This document shows, in pieces, positions 55,205-63,573 of a stretch of DNA of 64,000 bases. A model generated the notes under the pieces. The model was not told the origin of the DNA. It ran no database searches and was given only the letters and a program-made list of their open reading frames with translations. The stretch is from Streptomyces chartreusis NRRL 3882 (lineage in GTDB: Bacteria; Actinomycetota; Actinomycetes; Streptomycetales; Streptomycetaceae), in NCBI RefSeq assembly GCF_900236475.1, contig NZ_LT963352.1, forward strand, positions 3,410,001-3,474,000. Reading direction: 5' to 3'. Position 1 is the stretch's first letter, and each line of letters starts with the position of its first letter. The position numbers and the translations under genes are program-made.

Positions 55205-58200
55205 GTGAAGACCCTGCTCATCGACAATTACGACTCGTACACGTACAACCTGTTCCAGCTGATCGCCGGGGTCAACGGCGAGGAGCCGGTGGTCATCCGC
55301 AACGACGCCGCGGTCGAGGCGGTGCCGGATCTCCTGGAGTTCGACAACCTGGTGGTCTCCCCGGGGCCCGGGCACCCGGCGGACGCGCGTGACTTCGGCA
55401 TCGCGGCCAGGCTGGTCGCGACCTCCCCGGTCCCGGTGCTCGGCGTGTGTCTCGGTCATCAGGGGATCGCGCTCGGGGAGCGGGGGGTGGTGGGGCCCGC
55501 GCCGGTGCCGCGGCACGGGCACCTGTCCACGATCCGGCATGACGAGCGCGACCTGTTCCAGGGCCTGCCGCAGCACTTCACCGCCGTCCGCTACCACTCG
55601 CTGTCCGTGCGCGAGCCGCTGCCGGAGATGCTGGAGGCCACGGCCTGGGCGGAGGACGGCGTCCTGATGGGACTGCGGCACCGCACCCGGCCGCTGTGGG
55701 GCGTGCAGTTCCACCCGGAGTCCGTCCTCACGGAGTTCGGCCATCGCATGCTCGTGAACTTCCGCAACCTGACCGCGGAGCGGGCCGGCAAGCTGCGGAC
55801 GAAGAACACGGCGGTCCCGGCACCGGAGGCGGTCCGACGGCGCGTGGTGGTACCGGAGTGCGAGGTCAAAGTCGCCCGGTCGTCGGCGAGGGGCGGTCGG
55901 CCTGCGGCCGTGGGCCGGGCAGCGGTGATCCGGTCGGCCGGGGCCGCCTGGTTCGGTGGTGCCGTGCCGTCCGGAGCGGCCGATCCGTCCGCAGCGCCTG
56001 GTCGGCCCGGCGGGGCCGACCCGTCCACAGCGTCCCGTCGGCCCAGCCGGGCCGACCAGTCCACCGACACCGGGATGGCCGACGGGATGGTGCCGACCGA
56101 CGAGACAGCGCCCTCCTCCGGAGCCAGTCCCGCCGGCGCGGCCGGACCGTCCGCCGGGGCCGGGCCGTCCGCCGGGGCCGGGGCTTCCTCCGGTACCGGT
56201 CCATCCGCCGGGGCCGGGTCGGCCGTAGGGCCTGGTCAGTCCGGTGGGGCCGGTCCCTCCTTCGGCCCCGGGACGGCCGACGGGATGGTGCCGACCGACG
56301 AGACAGCGCCCTCCTCCGGAGCCAGTTCCGCCGGCGCGGCCGGGCCGTCCGCCGGGGCCGGACCGTCCGCCGGTACCGGTCCATCCACCGGGGCCGGGTC
56401 GGCCGTAGGGCCTGGTCCGTCCGGTGGGGCCGGTCCGTCCTTCGGCCCCGGGACGGCCGACGGGATGGTGCCGACCGACGAGACAGCGCCCTCCTCCGGA
56501 GCCAGTCCCGCCGGCGCGGCCGGGCCGTCCGCCGGGGCCGGACCGTCCGCCGGTACCGGTCCATCCACCGGGGCCGGGCCGTCGGCGGGGCCTGGCCGGT
56601 CCCTCACGGCCGGGCCGTCCGCCGGGGCCCAGTCGTCCAGAGGCCCTGGCCGGTTCGGCGGGGCCGGTCCATCCGCAGGACCCGGGCCGTCCGGTCGGGC
56701 CGATCCGTCCGCAGGGCCCGGGCCGTCCGGTGGGGTCGACCCGTCCCCCGGCTCCGGGATGGTGCCCGAGGTTGGCACGGCCGCGGGGCGTGAGCCGTGT
56801 GGTGAGGCCGGGGCGGTCGTCAGCCCTGCCTCCGCCACCATCCCCCGGCCCCGTCGCCCCCACCGCGTCGGGTATCGGCTGCACACTCGGCGGATCGCCG
56901 GGGCCGTGGATGTCGAGGCGGCCTTCGTGCGGATGTGCGCGGGGGCCTCGCCGGCGTTCTGGCTGGACAGTTCGCTCGTGGAGCCGGGGCGGTCGCGGTT
57001 CTCGTTCTTCGGGGACGGCAGCGGGCCGCTCGCCGAGTTCGTGCGGTACGACGTCGAAAGCGGGCGTTGTGAGATCGAGCGGGCGGGGCGGCCGGTGCGG
57101 AAGGTCGCGGCCAGTGTCTTCGACTACCTCAAGCGGCAGTTGACCAACCGCCGCGTGGACGCGACCGGGCTGCCGTTCGACTTCACCGGGGGCTACGTCG
57201 GCTACTTCGGCTACGAGGTGAAGGCGGACTGCGGGTCGCCCAACCGTCACCGCTCCCCGGTCCCGGACGCCGCCTGGCTGTTCGCCGACCGGGTGATCGC
57301 GGTGGACCACCAGGAGGGCTTCACGTACGCCGTCTGCCTCGCGGAGGACACCCCGCAGGCCGCCCGGGAGGCCGCCGACTGGCTGGAGAGCGCCCTGGCC
57401 GACCTCACCTGCGTGGCGACGGAACGGCCGCCGCTGCCCGCGCCGCCGGCCCCGGCGGACCCCGGCGCCGCCGAGCCGTGGCTGGTGCGCGACCGGGCGA
57501 CGTATCTCGCGGACATCCAGGCGTGCCAGCGGGAGTTGCGCGCGGGCACCAGCTACGAGGTCTGCCTGACCAACGCCGCCCGCTTGCCCGCACCGCCCGA
57601 CGCGTTCGCGTTCTACCGGACGCTGCGCCGCGACAACCCGGCCCCCTACGCGGCGTTCCTGAGGTTCGGGGAGCTGGAGGTGGCCGGGTCCTCGCCCGAG
57701 CGGTTCCTGCGGATCGGTCGGGACGGCACCGTCGAGGCCAGGCCCATCAAGGGGACCGCGCCGAGGGGCGACGGGCCGGAGGAGGACGCCCGGCTGCGGG
57801 ACGCTCTCGCGTCGGACGCCAAGACCAGGGCCGAGAACCTGATGATCGTCGATCTGCTCCGCAACGACCTGGGCCGGGTCTGCCGGACGGGGTCGGTACG
57901 CGTCCCCAAGCTCATGGACACGGAGACGTACGCCACCGTGCACCAGCTCGTCTCGACCGTGGAGGGCAGGCTGCGGGCGGAGACGGACGCGGTGGACTGT
58001 GTCCGGGCCTGTTTCCCCGGCGGCTCGATGACCGGCGCGCCGAAGCTGCGCACGCTGGAGATCATCGACTCGCTGGAGTCCGAGGCCCGGGGCGTGTACT
58101 CGGGCGCCCTCGGTTACTTCGGGTGCGGCGGCGGAGCGGATCTCAGCATCGTCATCCGTACCGCCGTGTTCGCCGACGGCCAGATGCACCTGGGTGCGGG

Positions 58201-58363
58201 CGGGGCGATCGTCCTCGGCTCCGATCCGGACGCGGAGTACGAGGAGATGCTGCTGAAGACCGCGGCCCCGATGCGGGCCCTGCACCAGCACACGGCCGAC
58301 CGGATCCGGCGGCAGGCCCCGCCCGGTGACCGGGCCGGGGCGGCCGGGGAGGCCCGGCGATGA
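55205..58363 (+). CDS. pabAB: fused aminodeoxychorismate synthase (PabA-PabB) with giant linker
   Basis: The 1052-residue protein has a PabA glutaminase domain (residues 1-~200; DNYDSYTYNL, GVCLGHQ, FHPES), a Gly/Ala/Pro/Ser linker of about 350 residues, and a PabB chorismate-binding domain (~555-1035; FTGGYVGYFGYE, RPIKGTAPRG, LRNDLGRVC, PGGSMTGAPK). PIKGT with lysine marks PabB, against PIAGT in anthranilate synthase. It makes 4-amino-4-deoxychorismate from chorismate and glutamine. Fused PabAB is typical of specialised-metabolite clusters (candicidin, aureothin-like). The linker is normally ~10-50 residues. Its TGA overlaps the next ATG (ATGA). Confidence 0.93.
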   Translation: MKTLLIDNYDSYTYNLFQLIAGVNGEEPVVIRNDAAVEAVPDLLEFDNLVVSPGPGHPADARDFGIAARLVATSPVPVLGVCLGHQGIALGERGVVGPAPVPRHGHLSTIRHDERDLFQGLPQHFTAVRYHSLSVREPLPEMLEATAWAEDGVLMGLRHRTRPLWGVQFHPESVLTEFGHRMLVNFRNLTAERAGKLRTKNTAVPAPEAVRRRVVVPECEVKVARSSARGGRPAAVGRAAVIRSAGAAWFGGAVPSGAADPSAAPGRPGGADPSTASRRPSRADQSTDTGMADGMVPTDETAPSSGASPAGAAGPSAGAGPSAGAGASSGTGPSAGAGSAVGPGQSGGAGPSFGPGTADGMVPTDETAPSSGASSAGAAGPSAGAGPSAGTGPSTGAGSAVGPGPSGGAGPSFGPGTADGMVPTDETAPSSGASPAGAAGPSAGAGPSAGTGPSTGAGPSAGPGRSLTAGPSAGAQSSRGPGRFGGAGPSAGPGPSGRADPSAGPGPSGGVDPSPGSGMVPEVGTAAGREPCGEAGAVVSPASATIPRPRRPHRVGYRLHTRRIAGAVDVEAAFVRMCAGASPAFWLDSSLVEPGRSRFSFFGDGSGPLAEFVRYDVESGRCEIERAGRPVRKVAASVFDYLKRQLTNRRVDATGLPFDFTGGYVGYFGYEVKADCGSPNRHRSPVPDAAWLFADRVIAVDHQEGFTYAVCLAEDTPQAAREAADWLESALADLTCVATERPPLPAPPAPADPGAAEPWLVRDRATYLADIQACQRELRAGTSYEVCLTNAARLPAPPDAFAFYRTLRRDNPAPYAAFLRFGELEVAGSSPERFLRIGRDGTVEARPIKGTAPRGDGPEEDARLRDALASDAKTRAENLMIVDLLRNDLGRVCRTGSVRVPKLMDTETYATVHQLVSTVEGRLRAETDAVDCVRACFPGGSMTGAPKLRTLEIIDSLESEARGVYSGALGYFGCGGGADLSIVIRTAVFADGQMHLGAGGAIVLGSDPDAEYEEMLLKTAAPMRALHQHTADRIRRQAPPGDRAGAAGEARR
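56081..56640 (+). repeat. in-frame minisatellite in the pabAB linker
   Basis: Three direct repeats begin at 56081, 56279 and 56459 with GACGGGATGGTGCCGACCGA. The first is 198 bp, the second 180 bp, the third decays after ~150 bp. Inside, shorter units encode GPSAGAG-type hexapeptides. All lengths are multiples of three, so the frame is kept. Confidence 0.9.
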
Positions 58364-59884
58364 CCAGTCCGCAGGTCGCGCCGCACCCCGTCGAGGCCGA
58401 GGCTCCCGGGAACCTCGCGGCCCAGCTCGAAGAGCTCGCCGAGCGGCGCGGGTGGGGCGGGCGGACCGCCTTCCACCAGGGACACCGGGCCTGGACCCAC
58501 GGCGAGGTGCACGACCTCGCGGCCCGGGCCGCGACCGTGCTCGCCGGGCACGGGGTGCGCCCCGGGGACCGTGTGCTGCTGGCGCTGCCCGACTCCCTCG
58601 CCTGGGTGACGGCCTTCCTCGCCACCGCCCGTCTCGGCGCCGTCGCGGTCCTGGTCAACCCCGAACTCCCCGCGGCCGACCACGCGTTCCTGGCCGAGGA
58701 CACCGGGGCCGGGCTCTGTGTGACGGGGCCGGGCCTGGAGGAGCGGTTCGCCGGACGAGCCCGTCTGGGCGCCGACCAGCTCATGGCGCTCGCCCCCGCC
58801 GCCGAGCCCGCGCCCGTCCACCAGGCCCACGCGCACACCCCGCTCTACGTCCAGTACACCTCCGGCACCACGGGCCGCCCCAAGGGCGTCGTGCACACGC
58901 ACGGCGACCCACGGACGTACCACGACCTCGTCGGCCGGCGGGTGCTGCGGATCACCGCGGAGGACGTCACCCTGTCGGTGTCGAAGCTGTTCTTCGCCTA
59001 CGGCTTCGGCAACGCCTTCGTCTTCCCGCTGTTCTCCGGCTCGTCCGTGGTGCTGGTGGACCGGCGCCCCACCCCGGCGACCATCGACGAACTCGTCGCC
59101 CGGCACCGGGTGACGCTGCTGTACTCCGTGCCGTCCGCCTACGCGGCGCTGGTGGCCGAGCGGGGCCACGGGCACGAGGACTGCTTCGCCTCGGTGCGGG
59201 CCGCGGTGTCGGCCGGCGAGGGGCTGCCGGAGGGGCTCGCCCAGCAGGTGACCGCGTTGCTCGGCGCCCCGGTGCTGGAGCAGATCGGCTCCACGGAGGC
59301 CGGTCACGCGTTCTGCGCCAACGGTTTCGCCCACAACCACCCGGGGACCGTCGGCCGTCCCGTGCCCGGCTTCGAGGTGGAGCTGCGCAACCGGGACGGC
59401 CACCCGGTGCCGGAGGGCGAGGAGGGCGAGATGTGGGTGCGCGGGCCGACGGTGACGCCCGGCTATCTGAACCGGCCCGAGGAGACCGCCCGGACCCTGG
59501 TCGGCGGCTGGCTGGCCACCCGCGACCGGGCGTGCCGCGAACCGGACGGCTCCTACCGGCATCTGGGCCGGGCCGACGACATGGAGATGGTCGGCGGTAT
59601 CACCGTCTCCCCGCTGGAGGTGGAGGCCGTGCTGCGCGGCCATCCGGCGGTGCGGGAGGTGGTGGTCGCGGCCGTGCCCGACGGGCGGGGCGCGAACCGG
59701 TTGCGGGCCTTCGTGGTCCCCGACCCGCCGGTGCGGGACGGCCTTGGCGGACGAGCTCATCGGCCTGGCCCGGGAGAGCCTCGCCGCGTTCAAGGTCCCC
59801 CGCAGCGTCAGCTTCGTCCCGTCGCTGCCGCGCACCCCGACCGGGAAGCTGCGCCGCCATCTGGTGCGACGGGGCGCCTGGTGA
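58360..59884 (+). pseudogene. benzoate-CoA ligase-like adenylate-forming enzyme, frameshifted near its end
   Basis: Residues 1-~460 encode a class I adenylate-forming enzyme of the benzoate-CoA ligase family: QYTSGTTGRPKGVVHTH (P-loop), YSVPSAYAALV, EQIGSTEAGHAFCAN and HLGRADDMEMVGG. The C-terminal cap (DELIGLARESLAAFK, PRTPTGKLRRHLVRRG with the catalytic lysine) continues in a different frame, ending in TGA 59882-59884. One extra base near 59742 explains this. In the uncorrected frame the reading runs on into the next ligase. It may be a real mutation or a sequencing error. It would activate p-aminobenzoate or a similar aryl acid. Confidence 0.8.
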
Positions 59885-61467
59885 ACCCCGCAGAGAGGAA
59901 CGATCCCGTGCGACCACCCCTGTTCACCGACCGCGGCTTCTATCTGGGACCGGTCTTCCGCCGTGCGGCCGACCGGCACGGGGCCGTCTTCGTCACCCTG
60001 GACCGGCCACTGGACGTCGCCCCCTCCCTCGGGGTCGACCTGAGTTACACCGTGCTGGCCGACCTGGTGGAGGACCTGTCCGGGCGGCTGTGGGAGGCCG
60101 GGGTGCGGCCCTCGGAGCAGGTCGTCGTGCACAAGGCGGACAACGTCGACATCGTGCTGCTGACCTGCGCCGTCTCCCGTATCGGCGCCGTGCCGGTGCT
60201 GCTGTCGCCCGCGCTGGCACCGGCGGTGGCCGGGCAGCTCCTTCAGCGGCTGCGCCGGCCCTGGCTGCTCACCGACGGCGCCACGCTGGACGGCCTGAGG
60301 GAGCTCGCCCGGTCCGGGCTGGTGCGGCGGACGCTCTGCGTGGACGACGCGCCCGGGGCGGAGCCCCTGGCGAAATACGCCGGCGCCGAGCCTCCCCCAC
60401 CGGTCCGGCTGCATCCTCGCGAACCGGCCCTGATCACCCACAGTTCGGGCACGACCGGCGTGCCCAAACTGGCCGTGCACTGCGCGCACACCATGTGGAA
60501 CCGGCTGGTGCCGCAGCAGGCACTGGGCCGGCCCACGCGGGGCGAGCCGGCGGCGCTGCACATGTCGTTCGTGCACTCGCGCTTCTACCATCTGCTCGGC
60601 GTCCTGCTGCACTTCGGCAGCCCGCTCGTGCTGATCACCGACCCGGATCCGGCCGCGGTGGGTCCGCTGCTGGCCCGGCACCGGCCCGGCATCGTGGAGA
60701 CACACCCCAACACGTTCGTGCTGTGGGAGGAACTGGCCGACGCGCCCGGTGCCCCGCTGTCCCGGGTACGGGCGTACGGCTCCACGTTCGACGCGATCCA
60801 TCCGCGCACCGTACGGCGGCTGCTGGGCGCCTCGCGGCGCCGTACGCCCTGGCTGATCCAGCTGTACGGGCAGAGCGAGACGGGCCCGGTGGCGTTCCAG
60901 GTGGTGACCCGGCGCAGTGCGGCCCGCGCGGACGGCCGCCGCGTCGGGTTCGGGATACCGGGCTTCACCCGGGTCCGGGTCACCGGCGCCGGGGGCCGGC
61001 GGGTCCCGCCCGGCACCCCGGGCCGGATCGAGGCCCGCACCCGGGGCCGGATCCTCACCTACCTCGGCATGCCGGAGCGCTACGACCGTCAGCTCACCGA
61101 CGGCTGGTGGGAGATGGGCGACATGGGCTACCGGAGCCGACTGGGCGCGCTGTACCTGATCGACCGCGAGGTGGACCTGATCGACGCCGTGCACAGCAAT
61201 CTGGAGGTCGAGGACGTGCTGATGTCCCGGCTGGAGGAACTGCGCGAGGTCGTCATCGTGCCGGGCGCGGACCGGGAGCCGGTGCCGGTGGTGTGCGTGC
61301 GCGGCGAGCGGCCCCTGGACCCGGAGCGCTGGCGGCGGGCCACGGCCGGGCTGCCGGCGATGGCCGAGCCGCGGCAGTGGCGGTTCGAGGACCTGCCGAT
61401 GACCGCGACCTGGAAGGTGAAACGGGTGGAGATCGCCCGGATGCTCACCGAAGGGGCCCGGGCATGA
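59881..61467 (+). CDS. second class I adenylate-forming enzyme (acyl-AMP/CoA ligase)
   Basis: The 528-residue protein has the AMP-binding motif ITHSSGTTGVPKLAVH, LYGQSETGPVAF, and a GWWEMGDMGYRS/DREVDLID segment; the C-terminal lysine lies in TATWKVKRVEIAR. GTG 59881 overlaps the TGA of the intended end of the first ligase gene (GTGA). It shares little beyond the core motifs with the first ligase. Two ligases in one pathway recall AMP-ligase/CoA-transfer pairs such as SdgA/SdgB for salicylate. Substrate is inferred only from the PabAB context. Confidence 0.8.
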   Translation: MNPAERNDPVRPPLFTDRGFYLGPVFRRAADRHGAVFVTLDRPLDVAPSLGVDLSYTVLADLVEDLSGRLWEAGVRPSEQVVVHKADNVDIVLLTCAVSRIGAVPVLLSPALAPAVAGQLLQRLRRPWLLTDGATLDGLRELARSGLVRRTLCVDDAPGAEPLAKYAGAEPPPPVRLHPREPALITHSSGTTGVPKLAVHCAHTMWNRLVPQQALGRPTRGEPAALHMSFVHSRFYHLLGVLLHFGSPLVLITDPDPAAVGPLLARHRPGIVETHPNTFVLWEELADAPGAPLSRVRAYGSTFDAIHPRTVRRLLGASRRRTPWLIQLYGQSETGPVAFQVVTRRSAARADGRRVGFGIPGFTRVRVTGAGGRRVPPGTPGRIEARTRGRILTYLGMPERYDRQLTDGWWEMGDMGYRSRLGALYLIDREVDLIDAVHSNLEVEDVLMSRLEELREVVIVPGADREPVPVVCVRGERPLDPERWRRATAGLPAMAEPRQWRFEDLPMTATWKVKRVEIARMLTEGARA

Positions 61468-62642
61468 CCCCGGTCCTGGTCGTGGGCGCCGGTCCCGTGG
61501 GCCTGTCGGCGGCTCTGGCGCTGCGGGCGCACGGGCTGCCGGCCGTCCTGCTGGAGGCGGAGCCGGAGGACCGTGAACGGCCGGGCAGCCGGGCCCTGTT
61601 CGTGCACCGGGAGACCCTCGGCCTGCTGGACGCGATGCGGCCCGGCCTCGCCGCCGAGATCACCTCGTACGGGCGGACCTGGCACACCAGGCGCACCCTC
61701 TACCGGGGACGTGAGGTCTACGCGCGCTCCTTCCCGCCCCCGTCCGGCCCGCCGCCCTTCACCAGCCTGCGCCAGACGGACACCGAGCGGTTCCTGCGGG
61801 CGGCTTGTGCGCAGGCCGGGGTGGAGTTCGTGTGGGGTGCGCGCGTGACGGGCGTGCGCACCACCGGGACGGAGGTCCGGGTGACGGACGAGGACGGGCG
61901 GGTGTGGGCCGGCGCGTTCGCGATCGCCGCCGACGGGGCCCGCTCCACGGTCCGGCGGGAGCTGGGCATCGCCCTGGAGGGCACGCGCGGCGAGGGCTTC
62001 CACGTCGTCGTGGACGTCGCCGACGTACCGGGCGCGGAGCTGCCGCTGGAGCGGGTCTTCCACTACGAGCATCCCGGGGTGGGCGGCCGCAGTGTGATGC
62101 GGGTGCCGTTCACCGGGGGTTTCCAGGTCGACCTCCAGTGCCACGACGACGACCGGCCGGAGGAGTACGGCACCGAGGAGGCCGTACGGCGCTGGCTGCC
62201 CTCGGTCGTGGGGGACGGCTACGGCGAGCGGATCCTGTGGGTGTCGACGTACCGCTTCCTGCGCAAGGTGGCGGCCTCGTTCACCGATCCGCACCGGCGG
62301 GTGCTGCTGGCCGGCGAGGCGGCGCATCTCTTCCCGCCGTTCGGGGCACGCGGGATGAACAGCGGGATCGCGGACGCGGCGGCCGCCGCCGAGGCGATCG
62401 CCGCGGGGACCGGCGAGGCGGTCGCCTCCTTCGCCGAGGTGCGGCGGGCGGCGGCCCTGTTCAACAGTGCCGCCGCCGGTGCCGCCCTGGACCACCTGCG
62501 GCCGCGCCGCCGCACCGTCCGGGTCGGACAGCGGGCGGCTGCGGCACTGGCGCCCGTGGTGCCGTGGTGCGGGTCTTGGCTGGAGCACGCGCCGTACGGG
62601 CCCCGGCACGGGGCGTCGGCCGTCGCGGGACGCACGTACTGA
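61464..62642 (+). CDS. FAD-dependent monooxygenase (group A)
   Basis: The 392-residue protein has LVVGAGPVGLSAALAL at the N-terminus, AADGARSTVRRELGI (DG motif) and LAGEAAHLFPPFGARGMN (GD-type motif with E in place of D). It is an NAD(P)H-dependent aromatic hydroxylase. Its ATG overlaps the previous TGA (ATGA). In this cluster a ring hydroxylation or oxidative decarboxylation of an activated aminobenzoate is the simplest guess. Confidence 0.85.
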   Translation: MTPVLVVGAGPVGLSAALALRAHGLPAVLLEAEPEDRERPGSRALFVHRETLGLLDAMRPGLAAEITSYGRTWHTRRTLYRGREVYARSFPPPSGPPPFTSLRQTDTERFLRAACAQAGVEFVWGARVTGVRTTGTEVRVTDEDGRVWAGAFAIAADGARSTVRRELGIALEGTRGEGFHVVVDVADVPGAELPLERVFHYEHPGVGGRSVMRVPFTGGFQVDLQCHDDDRPEEYGTEEAVRRWLPSVVGDGYGERILWVSTYRFLRKVAASFTDPHRRVLLAGEAAHLFPPFGARGMNSGIADAAAAAEAIAAGTGEAVASFAEVRRAAALFNSAAAGAALDHLRPRRRTVRVGQRAAAALAPVVPWCGSWLEHAPYGPRHGASAVAGRTY

Positions 62643-62665
62643 CGCACGTACTGAGGAGGCTGTTG

Positions 62666-63466
62666 GTGACAAGACCGGCGGTGGCGGAAGGCCTGTGGAC
62701 GTGGGCGCCCGGCCGTGGCCTGGTCCCGGCCCCGGACCGGGCGGCCGGGGGGCGGTTGCTCGCCGCGGACTCGTGGCTGGTGCGCGAAGGCCGGGTGCGG
62801 GCCTACGACCGGCACCAGGAACGGTTCGCGCGGGCCTGCGGTGACTGCGGCGGACCGAAGCCGCGCCGGCTCGTCGCGTTCTGGCAGGACGTGACCGCCG
62901 TACTGCCGCGCACGGGTGCGTGGTTCCCGCGGGTGGAACTCGCGGCGGGTTCACTGGAGTTGCGGCTGCTGCTGCGGCCCGCTCCGCCGCTCGGCACGGG
63001 GGTGCGCCTGTGGGCGGCGGGCCAGTCCGATCCGCGGACCGTGCCCCGTCGCAAGGGCCCGGACCTGGACACCCTGGCCCGGGTGCGCCGCCGGGCGTCC
63101 GGCGAGGGCGCGGAGGAGGCGGTGCTGATCGCGCCCTCGGGCACGGTGCTGGAGTCGGCCACCGCCAGCGTCCTGTGGTGGGAGGACGACACCCTGTGCC
63201 TGCCCCCGCCCCGGCTGCCCGTCCTGCCGGGTGTGACGTCCGGGCTGGTCCAGGAGCGGGCGCTGCGGTCGGGGATCCGGATCGCGCACCGGGAGCGGAC
63301 CGTGGCCGAGCTGGACGGCCGTGAGGTGTGGCTGGTGAACGCGCTGCACGGGATCCGGCCGGTGACGGGCTGGATCGGGCGGCCGATGCGGGTGCCTCCG
63401 GCTCAGCGGGCCGGGGAATGGCGGGATTGGCTCGACAGCATGATGGAGCCGCTGCCGGTCGACTGA
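62666..63466 (+). CDS. class IV aminotransferase-fold PLP enzyme, PabC (ADC lyase)-like
   Basis: The 266-residue protein has the fold-type IV pattern: LLAADSWLVREGRVRAYDRHQERF (~residues 33-56), the PLP lysine region RRKGPDLDTLARVRRRA and the glutamate motif GTVLESATASVLWW followed by LPVLPGVTSGLV. This fits 4-amino-4-deoxychorismate lyase, which releases pyruvate to give p-aminobenzoate. GTG 62666 follows GAGGAGG. It ends in a 16-base tandem repeat that supplies its stop codon. Confidence 0.85.
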   Translation: MTRPAVAEGLWTWAPGRGLVPAPDRAAGGRLLAADSWLVREGRVRAYDRHQERFARACGDCGGPKPRRLVAFWQDVTAVLPRTGAWFPRVELAAGSLELRLLLRPAPPLGTGVRLWAAGQSDPRTVPRRKGPDLDTLARVRRRASGEGAEEAVLIAPSGTVLESATASVLWWEDDTLCLPPPRLPVLPGVTSGLVQERALRSGIRIAHRERTVAELDGREVWLVNALHGIRPVTGWIGRPMRVPPAQRAGEWRDWLDSMMEPLPVD

Positions 63467-63518
63467 ATTTCCGGTCGGCTGAATTTCCGGTCGGCTGAAT
63501 TACCGGTCGGCTGAACGG
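63455..63518 (+). repeat. four 16-bp tandem repeats with stop codons in all frames
   Basis: CCGGTCGGCTGAATTT (with minor changes) occurs at 63455, 63471, 63487 and 63503. The 16-base period shifts the TGA (63464, 63480, 63496, 63512) through all three frames. The first TGA is the stop of the PabC-like gene. Confidence 0.9.
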
Positions 63519-63531
63519 AGAAAATGGCGAC

Positions 63532-63553
63532 GTCGGGTCGAATTCGACCCGAC
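63532..63553. terminator. bidirectional terminator between pabC-like and ahpD-like genes
   Basis: GTCGGGTCGAATTCGACCCG... is a perfect 22-bp palindrome between two convergent genes, followed by GCTTTTCCC on the right. Confidence 0.7.
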
Positions 63554-63573
63554 GCACCGCTTTTCCCGTTCTC

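Noticed and set aside
54479..58291. 1270-codon frame antisense to pabAB
   Set aside because: It mirrors the pabAB coding strand and its repeats; it has no recognisable domain and overlaps a well-supported enzyme.
56872..58330. Anthranilate synthase instead of aminodeoxychorismate synthase
   Set aside because: The chorismate-binding domain has PIKGT; TrpE-type enzymes have PIAGT, and a PabC-like lyase is in the same operon.
58360..61467. Genuine two-module ligase fusion
   Set aside because: The C-terminal cap and catalytic lysine of the first ligase are present in the adjacent frame with a stop overlapping the second start, which points to two coupled genes and an extra base.
58326..62642. 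A single 1438-codon protein spanning both ligases and the monooxygenase
   Set aside because: Only its last ~390 codons (from ATG 61464) resemble a protein family; the rest is out of frame with two clear ligases.
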